6,933 bases of DNA, from the NCBI GenBank assembly GCA_030612185.1, contig JAUWOI010000239.1, forward strand, positions 1 through 6,933, written 5' to 3'. This document shows positions 1-4,818 of this stretch, in pieces. How positions within the stretch are numbered: the first letter of the stretch is position 1; each line of letters opens with the position of its first letter. Origin of the DNA: Anaerolineae bacterium (GTDB taxonomy: Bacteria > Chloroflexota > Anaerolineae > B4-G1). A program made the translations under genes and the position numbers. The notes below the pieces were generated by a model. It was not told where the DNA came from. It did not search any database and saw only the letters and a program-made list of their open reading frames with translations.

Positions 1-219
1 GAACGGGCGCGCCGGGAGGCAGAGCAGGAGGCAGAGCGTGCCCGCCTGCGGGCGGAGCGGGCCGAGCGGCGCTGGCAACGGGCCAGCGGCCGGCGGCCTC
101 GCCCCAAGCAGGAACCGGCAACGGACGAGGAACGCATGCGGGTGTTGCAACTGGTGGAGGAGGGGAAGATCACCACCAAGCAAGCAGCCGACCTCCTGGC
201 TGCTCTGGAAGGCCGGTGA
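1..219 (+). CDS. C-terminal fragment of a charged protein ending in a SHOCT-like (YvlB/LiaX-type) motif
   Basis: The frame is open from the first base to a TGA at 217-219, giving 72 residues of a gene that starts outside the window. Residues 1-27 are almost all Arg, Glu and Ala and look like a long charged helix or coiled coil. Residues 43-72 form a two-helix motif (EERMRVLQLVEEGKI, then a second helix ending LLAALEGR). It matches the N-terminal motif of the three small proteins further downstream (pattern ER-x-x-I/V-L-x-x-x-E-x-G-x-I, then LL-x-AL). Here the motif lies at the C-terminus rather than the N-terminus. Its stop overlaps a GTG at 216 and lies 5 bases before the ATG of the next gene, so the two are probably co-transcribed. 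Its function is unknown; SHOCT-like motifs are generally considered oligomerisation or regulatory modules. The reading frame is well supported, the role is not. Confidence 0.7.
   Translation, partial: ERARREAEQEAERARLRAERAERRWQRASGRRPRPKQEPATDEERMRVLQLVEEGKITTKQAADLLAALEGR
207..212 (+). promoter_or_regulatory. Shine-Dalgarno GGAAGG deciding the start of the first MFS gene
   Basis: GGAAGG lies inside the end of the preceding coding region. It is 12 bases before the ATG at 225 but only 3 bases before the in-frame GTG at 216. The spacing therefore favours ATG 225, although 12 is on the long side. The shorter N-terminus also fits better with Mef-type pumps, which have few residues before the first membrane helix. 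Confidence 0.5.
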
Positions 220-224
220 CGAAT

Positions 225-1526
225 ATGAAACACACAGAGCAACATCAACCCAAATGGCAGATTCCGTTTTTCACCATCTGGATCGGCCAGCAGTTTTCAT
301 TGGTCGGCAGCAGTGTCTTACAGTTCGCGCTGGTGTGGTGGCTCACCCAACTGACCGGTTCGGCAACAGTGCTGGCGATGGCGACGATGATGTGGGTGAT
401 CCCCCAGGTTTTCCTGGGCCCTATCGTAGGCGCGTACGTGGACCGTTTGAACCGGCGCGTGGTGATGATCGTGGCGGATGGCCTGATCGCGCTCGTGGCA
501 CTGTGGCTGGCGTACCTGTTCTGGACCGATACCATGCAGGTCTGGCACGTCTACGCCGCTCTGCTAGTGCGCGCGATTGGAGGCCTCTTTCACTGGTCAA
601 CGATGCAGGCTTCGACTTCGCTGATGGTGCCCGAAGAGCATCTGACACGCGTGGCGGGCCTCAACCAGACGATGCAAGGTGCGCTGAATGTGATTGGGCC
701 GCCGCTGGGCGCGCTGTTACTGGCAGTACTCCCGTTCGAGAATATCATGCTGATGGACGTGGGCACGGCGATGCTCGCCATCTTGCCGCTGTTCTTCGTG
801 GTCATTCCGCAGCCGGAACGTGCTGCGACAAAGTCAGAAAAGCCATCCCTCTGGTCCGACGTGCGTGAGGGGTTGCGCTACGTCTGGGGCTGGCCGGGGC
901 TGTTGGCGGTTTTGATCATGGCGACGATGCTTAACTTTGTGGTGAATCCAGCCTTTTCGCTGATGCCGTTGCTAGTGACAGAACACTTCAACGGCGATGC
1001 CCCACAGTTGGCCTGGCTGGAGGCGAGTTGGGGGGTCGGCCTCGTGCTGGGCGGACTGCTCCTGAGCGCATGGGGTGGGTTTCGCCGGCGCGTCTATACC
1101 TCGTTGATGGGCCTGATAATCCAGGGCCTGGGTATCATGCTGGTCGGCCTGTCGCCAGCGAACGCGCTCTGGCTGGCAGTGGCTGGCATGTTTGTGGCAG
1201 GCTCTATGAATGCGCTCGTCAATGGGCCACTGTTTGCAGCGCTTCAGGCGATTGTGGCCCCAGAGATGCAGGGGCGCGTGTTCACGGTGGTGGCGAGTTT
1301 GTCTTCGGCTGCGTTTCCATTGAGCCTGGCCGTTGCTGGTCCAGTCGCCGACGTGATTGGCCTGCGCCCGTGGTACGTGGTGGGTGGTCTCGTCTGCACG
1401 TTGATGGGGCTGGGCGCCTGCTTCGTGCCGGTGATTGTGAATATTGAACAGAACCATAATGGATGCGTCGTAGAGGATACCTCCCCATCCACAAGAGCAG
1501 CAATGGTGGCTGTGACGGAGAATTAG
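225..1526 (+). CDS. MFS efflux transporter, Mef (macrolide efflux)-like
   Basis: This is a 433-residue integral membrane protein with about 12 predicted hydrophobic helices, the normal MFS size. It resembles the Mef(A)-type macrolide exporters: a short N-terminus leads into FFTIWIGQQFSL (about 15-26), then LTGSATVLAMA (43-53), a degenerate motif A (GAYVDRLNRR, 69-78), and a VPEEHLTRVAGLNQ stretch (about 130-143) that parallels the VPEEQLT-x-x-AG-x-x-Q segment known in Mef proteins. Members of this family expel hydrophobic compounds across the cytoplasmic membrane using the proton gradient; the actual substrate cannot be read from the sequence. An in-frame GTG at 216 that overlaps the previous stop is an alternative start adding three residues. 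The stop is 3 bases before the next pump gene, so translation of the two is probably coupled. Siderophore exporters of the EntS type are a related alternative. Confidence 0.88.
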   Translation: MKHTEQHQPKWQIPFFTIWIGQQFSLVGSSVLQFALVWWLTQLTGSATVLAMATMMWVIPQVFLGPIVGAYVDRLNRRVVMIVADGLIALVALWLAYLFWTDTMQVWHVYAALLVRAIGGLFHWSTMQASTSLMVPEEHLTRVAGLNQTMQGALNVIGPPLGALLLAVLPFENIMLMDVGTAMLAILPLFFVVIPQPERAATKSEKPSLWSDVREGLRYVWGWPGLLAVLIMATMLNFVVNPAFSLMPLLVTEHFNGDAPQLAWLEASWGVGLVLGGLLLSAWGGFRRRVYTSLMGLIIQGLGIMLVGLSPANALWLAVAGMFVAGSMNALVNGPLFAALQAIVAPEMQGRVFTVVASLSSAAFPLSLAVAGPVADVIGLRPWYVVGGLVCTLMGLGACFVPVIVNIEQNHNGCVVEDTSPSTRAAMVAVTEN

Positions 1527-1529
1527 CAG

Positions 1530-2825
1530 ATGTTCACCTACAAACCGCTAGAGCGTATTCACAATATCTACGCAGAATACCCCCGCCAGTTCTGGGTACT
1601 CATCCTGGGCACGTTCATTGACCGGGTCGGCGGGGCGCTCATGTTCCCCTTCCTCACGCTCTACATCACGCGAAAGTTTGATGTGGGCATGACGGAAGTC
1701 GGCGTGATCTTTGGTCTGTTCTCCATCGCCAGCGTGGTGGGTAGCATGTTCGGCGGCGCGCTGACCGACCGCCTGGGACGCAAAGAGATGTTGATCTTCG
1801 GTCTGATCGCCAGCGCCTTGACCAGCCTGCTGATGGGACTGGTCAACGAGATCGAGTTCTTCTTTGCCAGTGCGTTGTTCGTGGGGCTGTTCGCCAACGC
1901 CGGCGGCCCAGCGCAGCAGGCGATGGTGGCCGACCTGCTGCCGGAGGAGAAGCGCGCCCAGGGGTTTGGCCTCCTGCGTGTAGTAGCCAACCTGGCCGCC
2001 ACCATCGGCCCGGCGATTGGGGGGCTGCTGGCCGCTCAGTCATACCTGTCCCTCTTTATCTGCGACGCGGTGGCCAGCCTGATCACCGCCGGCATCGTGG
2101 CTCTGGCGATACAGGAGACCAGGCCCACTTCCCGCGAGGGCGAGCCCGAGCAGACGATGGCCCAGACCTTTGGCGGCTACCGGGACGTGTTGCGGGACAC
2201 CACCTTCGTCCTGTTTGTCGGGGCCTGCATCCTGATGACGCTCGTGTATATGCAGATTAACACCACTCTGGCCGTCTATCTGCGGGATACCTGTTCCGTC
2301 TCCGAACAGGGCTTTGGCTACATCATCAGCCTCAACGCGGCGATGGTCGTCCTGTTCCAGTTCTACGTCACACGCCGGATCGCCAAGCACAGGCCGTTGA
2401 TCGTGATGGCGGTGGGTGCGCTGCTGTACGCCATCGGATTTAGTTTGTACGGCTTCGTCTCGGCCTACGTCTTGTTCCTGGTGGCGATGGTTATCATCAC
2501 CATCGGCGAGATGATGACCGCCCCGATCTCTCAGGCACTGACAGCCCAATTCGCGCCCGAGGACATGCGGGGGCGGTACATGGCTGTTTTCGGGTTCAGT
2601 TGGGTGATCCCGATGACCGTGGGGCCACTCCTGGCCGGGTTGATCATGGACAACGGTGACCCGCGCTGGGTCTGGTACGCCGCCGGGATGGTGGGGCTGG
2701 TCGCGGCTGTGGCGTTCGCTCTATTGCAGCGCCGGGCCGGGCGACCCGCCAGGCAGGCAGTCCAGGCGACCGAGGTCGTTGCTGCCGTCCGGCGGGGGAA
2801 GGTGCGGAGTCCAGCGAGTGAGTGA
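1530..2825 (+). CDS. MFS transporter, DHA-type multidrug antiporter-like
   Basis: This 431-residue protein has about 12 hydrophobic helices and the expected MFS architecture. Helix 1 contains FIDRVGGALMFPFLTLYI (about 29-46), a charged-then-proline pattern seen in MdtH-like drug antiporters. Loop 2-3 carries a canonical motif A (GGALTDRLGRK, 75-85). A GPAIGG segment falls at the motif C position around helix 5. The C-terminal tail after the last helix is Arg-rich (from about LLQRRAGRPARQ onward) and cytoplasmic. The ATG at 1530 has GGAG at 1517-1520 with 9 bases of spacing and begins only 3 bases after the previous stop. It is clearly divergent from the first pump rather than a recent duplicate. 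It is likely a proton-driven exporter of small hydrophobic molecules; the substrate is unknown. Confidence 0.88.
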   Translation: MFTYKPLERIHNIYAEYPRQFWVLILGTFIDRVGGALMFPFLTLYITRKFDVGMTEVGVIFGLFSIASVVGSMFGGALTDRLGRKEMLIFGLIASALTSLLMGLVNEIEFFFASALFVGLFANAGGPAQQAMVADLLPEEKRAQGFGLLRVVANLAATIGPAIGGLLAAQSYLSLFICDAVASLITAGIVALAIQETRPTSREGEPEQTMAQTFGGYRDVLRDTTFVLFVGACILMTLVYMQINTTLAVYLRDTCSVSEQGFGYIISLNAAMVVLFQFYVTRRIAKHRPLIVMAVGALLYAIGFSLYGFVSAYVLFLVAMVIITIGEMMTAPISQALTAQFAPEDMRGRYMAVFGFSWVIPMTVGPLLAGLIMDNGDPRWVWYAAGMVGLVAAVAFALLQRRAGRPARQAVQATEVVAAVRRGKVRSPASE

Positions 2826-2850
2826 ACGACGACTTGCCAAACTTTGATTG

Positions 2851-2855
2851 GGAGG
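2851..2855 (+). promoter_or_regulatory. Shine-Dalgarno GGAGG deciding the start at 2861
   Basis: GGAGG lies 5 bases before the ATG at 2861. A longer frame could start at a GTG at 2822, overlapping the stop of the pump gene, but that start has only a distant GGAG 12 bases upstream. The ATG places the conserved ERLRIL motif at residues 3-8, as in the two downstream relatives. Confidence 0.7.
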
Positions 2856-2860
2856 AACCT

Positions 2861-3412
2861 ATGGGGGAACGATTGCGGATATTGGAATTGATTGAAGCGG
2901 GGGAGATCAGTGTCGAGGAAGGAGTGCGGCGACTGGAGGCGCTGGCGGAAGGGGCCGAGACGCCGGATACCCCCGCCCCCCGCCCCAAGTTGGTGCAGTA
3001 TCTGTGGCAGGCCGCGCTCTGGATAGGGATCGCAACAATAGCGTGGGGCGGGCTGGTGTTGACGAGGGCCTATGCCGGAGAGGCCGCCACCGGGCAGCCG
3101 GTCTGGGGCTGGATCCTCTTCGCCCTGGGCCTGATGTGGGTGGTGCTGGGCTGGTGGCTGCGGCAGGCCCACTGGTTCTCCTTGCGGGTGCGGCAGTCTG
3201 ATGGCCCCAACATCACCTTGGCTCTACCGCTGCCACTAGGGCCTGTCGCCTGGGTACTACGTATCGCCCGTCCCTTCGTCCCGCAACTCGAGGAGACGGG
3301 AGTGGACGAACTGATCCTGGCGTTGCGAGAAGAAGTGCGCGACGGCCGTCCATTCGCCATAGAGGTGGACGAGGGAGATGGCGGGGAGCAGGTACAGATA
3401 TACTTCGGTTAG
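2861..3412 (+). CDS. SHOCT-like protein with a two-helix membrane insertion
   Basis: This 183-residue protein has three parts. Residues 1-29 are the SHOCT-like motif (GERLRILELIEAGEIS, then VRRLEAL). After a Pro-rich linker (about 34-42) come two hydrophobic segments, about 47-67 and 81-100, with a short polar loop between them, so it is probably anchored in the cytoplasmic membrane as a hairpin. Residues 105-183 match the C-terminal domain of the next two genes: an LRV-type strand, an L-P-L-x-L-x-P-V region replacing their P-x-SLVS, then DELI-x-AL and an acidic end finishing in EQVQIYFG. The gene lies 35 bases after the second pump and 10 bases before the next relative. YvlB/LiaX-family proteins in Firmicutes are linked to envelope stress, and that is the nearest functional hint. 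A GTG at 2822 would add 13 residues but has a poor ribosome site. Confidence 0.8.
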   Translation: MGERLRILELIEAGEISVEEGVRRLEALAEGAETPDTPAPRPKLVQYLWQAALWIGIATIAWGGLVLTRAYAGEAATGQPVWGWILFALGLMWVVLGWWLRQAHWFSLRVRQSDGPNITLALPLPLGPVAWVLRIARPFVPQLEETGVDELILALREEVRDGRPFAIEVDEGDGGEQVQIYFG

Positions 3413-3422
3413 GAGGCGAAAA

Positions 3423-3803
3423 ATGACGACGACGACTGACGAACGGCTGAAGATCCTCCAGATGCTGGAGGAGGGCAAGATCACGGCGGAGGAAGGCGCC
3501 ACCTTGCTACGAGCGCTGGGTGGGAGTCGGCGCGCTGCCCCAGGAGCACCCAGCCCGGGCGGACAGGGCCGCTACCTCCGCATCCACGTGACCAACCTGG
3601 CTTCGGGGGCAGCGAAGGTGAACGTGACTGTCCCGATGAGCCTGGTGAGCGCGGGCTTGCGCATGGCGGAGCGGTTCGCCCCAGAGTTCGAGGGGTTCGA
3701 CATGGATGAACTGGGAGAACTGATCGCCAGTGGCACGATCGGCAAGATTGTGGAGGTGATGGACGAGGAGGACAACGAGCGAGTGGAGATCTACGTGGAG
3801 TAG
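3423..3803 (+). CDS. SHOCT-like (YvlB/LiaX-type) small protein
   Basis: This 126-residue soluble protein has no membrane segment or signal peptide. Residues 6-31 form the SHOCT-like two-helix motif (DERLKILQMLEEGKIT, then LLRAL). A Pro/Gly/Ser-rich linker (about 34-48) leads to a second domain of about 75 residues with a YLRIHVTNL strand, a VNVTVPMSLVS segment, MDELGELI, then a DNERVEIYVE end. The second domain is clearly homologous to the C-terminal domains of the genes on both sides. The start is set by GGAGG at 3412-3416 with 6 bases of spacing to the ATG; the site overlaps the last base of the previous stop. No enzyme motif is visible. A regulatory or scaffolding role, perhaps via self-association of the N-terminal helices, is inference. 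Confidence 0.85.
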   Translation: MTTTTDERLKILQMLEEGKITAEEGATLLRALGGSRRAAPGAPSPGGQGRYLRIHVTNLASGAAKVNVTVPMSLVSAGLRMAERFAPEFEGFDMDELGELIASGTIGKIVEVMDEEDNERVEIYVE

Positions 3804-3829
3804 GCCCCATCCGCTACGCAGAAAAATGA

Positions 3830-3869
3830 AGGGTTGTAAGCACCAAAGAATGTGCTAAAATATAACCCT
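3830..3869. promoter_or_regulatory. Nested inverted repeat over the promoter, possible operator
   Basis: Two concentric inverted repeats are visible. The outer arms are AGGGTT (3830-3835) and AACCCT (3864-3869). The inner arms are AGCAC (3839-3843) and GTGCT (3852-3856), with 8 bases between. The inner arms fall in and at the edges of the spacer between the -35 and -10 boxes, where a dimeric repressor or a MerR-type activator could bind. Short arms like these can occur by chance, so this is a suggestion only. Confidence 0.35.
3834..3861 (+). promoter_or_regulatory. Candidate sigma-70 promoter with extended -10
   Basis: TTGTAA (3834-3839, 4 of 6 match to TTGACA) is separated by 16 bases from TAAAAT (3856-3861, 5 of 6 match to TATAAT). 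A TG lies one base before the -10 box, giving an extended -10. It stands in an unusually AT-rich pocket in otherwise GC-rich DNA. The predicted start of transcription would be near 3868, leaving a short leader with GGAGG at 3870-3874 ahead of the ATG at 3887. It would drive the last SHOCT-like gene independently of the upstream operon. Confidence 0.55.
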
Positions 3870-3886
3870 GGAGGTGTCAGGTAGCT

Positions 3887-4258
3887 ATGGTGGACGAACG
3901 GATGCAGATACTGAAGATGATTGAGAGCGGTCAGATCACCGCCGAGGAAGGGACTCAACTGCTGGAGGCTCTGAAAGGAGAGGGGCGCCGGCAAGAGGAA
4001 CGCTGGTCAGGCAGCAGGGGAACGGGGCCACGCTGGCTTCGCGTTCGGGTGACCGACCTGGAGACGGGCCAGCGCAAGGTCAACATAAACCTGCCCTGGA
4101 GCCTGGTCAGCGTGGGCGCTAAGATGGGGGCCCACTTCGCACCTGCAGAAATTGACCTGGAAGAGGTTATGGAAGCCATCCACGCCGGCGCCGCAGGCAA
4201 GATCGTGGATGTGGAGGACGTAGAGGATAACGAACGGGTAGAAATCTTCGTGGAGTGA
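3887..4258 (+). CDS. SHOCT-like (YvlB/LiaX-type) small protein, second soluble copy
   Basis: This 123-residue soluble protein has the same layout as its upstream neighbour. Residues 3-28 form the two-helix motif (DERMQILKMIESGQIT, then LLEAL), followed by a charged linker rich in Gly, Arg and Ser (about 29-46). The C-terminal domain begins WLRVRVTDL and continues with VNINLPWSLVS, an acidic helix around DLEEVMEAI, and the ending DNERVEIFVE. The two soluble copies share most motif positions, and their last ten residues differ only at Y versus F, so they are probably tandem duplicates. ATG 3887 has GGAGGTG at 3870-3876 with 10 bases of spacing. Unlike the other members it sits 83 bases after its neighbour and has its own candidate promoter, which suggests separate control. 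No catalytic residues are recognised. Confidence 0.87.
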   Translation: MVDERMQILKMIESGQITAEEGTQLLEALKGEGRRQEERWSGSRGTGPRWLRVRVTDLETGQRKVNINLPWSLVSVGAKMGAHFAPAEIDLEEVMEAIHAGAAGKIVDVEDVEDNERVEIFVE

Positions 4259-4280
4259 TTCGAACGGGCTGGCTCTGTCC

Positions 4281-4298
4281 AAAAGCACCCGTGGTGCT
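4281..4298 (-). terminator. Candidate intrinsic terminator for the minus-strand operon
   Basis: Read on the minus strand, AGCACC (4298-4293) and GGTGCT (4289-4284) form a 6-bp stem with a 3-base loop, followed by TTT (4283-4281), so the run is TTTT counting the last stem base. It lies 66 bases after the ferritin-like stop. The T run is short, so it would be a weak rho-independent terminator on its own, possibly assisted by the larger palindrome just before it. Confidence 0.45.
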
Positions 4299-4334
4299 GA
4301 GACTTCGGAAGTCTCGGAGACCTCCGAAGTCTCA
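4298..4334. repeat. Compound palindrome in the convergent intergenic gap
   Basis: TGAGACTTCGGA (4298-4309) is a perfect 12-base inverted match to TCCGAAGTCTCA (4323-4334). The 13-base interior contains another near-perfect palindrome, GTCTC-G-GAGAC (4311-4321). A third pairing is possible between GAGACTTC (4299-4306) and GAAGTCTC (4308-4315). The element can therefore fold as one long hairpin or as two small ones. It lies between converging genes and may act as a bidirectional transcript end or be a dispersed palindromic repeat. No T run follows the long hairpin on either strand. Confidence 0.75.
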
Positions 4335-4364
4335 CTTCTGCCTCAATACATCCAATCGCCTTGC

Positions 4365-4817
4365 TCAGGAAGCAGCCGCTGCCTTATCGCGAAGTGTTTG
4401 CAACCGCTTACTCCTCTTTTTGGCCACTCTTCTGAACGCCATTGGTATCGTGGCAAGCAGCGATTCCGATCTCTCAGCCACATCCAGGTAGAACTTACAG
4501 GCTTGCTCCTCAAGCACTATGGCTATCCCCAAGGCCTCAGAATAACCAGCACCTTCTGCCAACGTCGTCTCGACCTCGTAATCTCCCAGTTCCAGGCCTC
4601 CAAAAGAGAAACAGGCTTCCAAGGCGTCGGTAATGGTCTCCTGATAAGTCCTGGTCACCAGCGTCTTGTTCTTCCTGCCTTCCTTCGCCAAGGCCAGGAA
4701 CATCTCCTTATCCTCCACCCATCTCTCAGCCAGTCCCTCGTAGAACACTGAGGAACTATCCTCGATCCTTTGGGCGAGACTGATGATGGCGGAAGCAGTT
4801 ACACTCGACGCTTTCAT
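4365..4817 (-). CDS. Ferritin-like four-helix protein with apparently degenerate diiron site
   Basis: This 150-residue, mostly helical protein resembles the ferritin/rubrerythrin-like superfamily. Helix A carries AQRIEDSSSVFYEGLAE (15-31). Helix B carries LALAKEGRKNK (41-51), in the place where family members usually have E-x-x-H. Helix C carries IVLEEQACKFYLDVAE (100-115). Helix D carries FRRVAKKRSKRL (128-139), in the place of a second E-x-x-H. Glu19, Glu46 and Glu103/Glu104 could still bind metal, but both expected histidines and the helix D glutamate are replaced by basic residues, so normal diiron chemistry is doubtful. ATG 4817 was chosen over a longer frame reaching 4886: AGAGGTGG (4832-4825) is 7 bases upstream, and this ATG begins one base after the dehydrogenase stop. 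Translation is likely coupled to that gene. Arginine codons are mostly AGA/AGG. The role is unknown; a helper of the dehydrogenase or a sensor is only a guess. Confidence 0.75.
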   Translation of the reverse strand: MKASSVTASAIISLAQRIEDSSSVFYEGLAERWVEDKEMFLALAKEGRKNKTLVTRTYQETITDALEACFSFGGLELGDYEVETTLAEGAGYSEALGIAIVLEEQACKFYLDVAERSESLLATIPMAFRRVAKKRSKRLQTLRDKAAAAS

Positions 4818-4818
4818 T

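Noticed and set aside
38..868. Long plus-strand frame of 276 codons overlapping the first pump gene
   Set aside because: It is out of frame with the clear MFS gene, its translation is low complexity and rich in Gly, Arg and Asp with no hydrophobic segments, and it has no recognisable family. It is a GC-rich shadow frame.
972..1457. Minus-strand frame of 161 codons opposite the first pump
   Set aside because: It is antisense to conserved membrane helices, its composition is His/Gln/Ala-rich, and no ribosome site or family is seen.
2822..2860. Extended start (GTG 2822) for the membrane SHOCT-like protein
   Set aside because: ATG 2861 has a far better ribosome site and aligns with the starts of its paralogs. 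The GTG overlap with the previous stop is likely coincidental.
2040..3172. Two long minus-strand frames (169 and 213 codons) opposite the second pump and the next gene
   Set aside because: Their translations are rich in His, Gln, Pro and Arg with no domain pattern, and they lie antisense to well-supported genes. Long antisense frames are expected at this GC content.
4298..4334. CRISPR repeat or transposon end
   Set aside because: There is a single palindromic element with no spacer array, no cas gene, no transposase and no flanking target duplication.
4255..4491. Plus-strand frame of 78 codons crossing the palindrome
   Set aside because: It overlaps the intergenic palindrome and the antisense of the ferritin-like gene, with no ribosome site or similarity.
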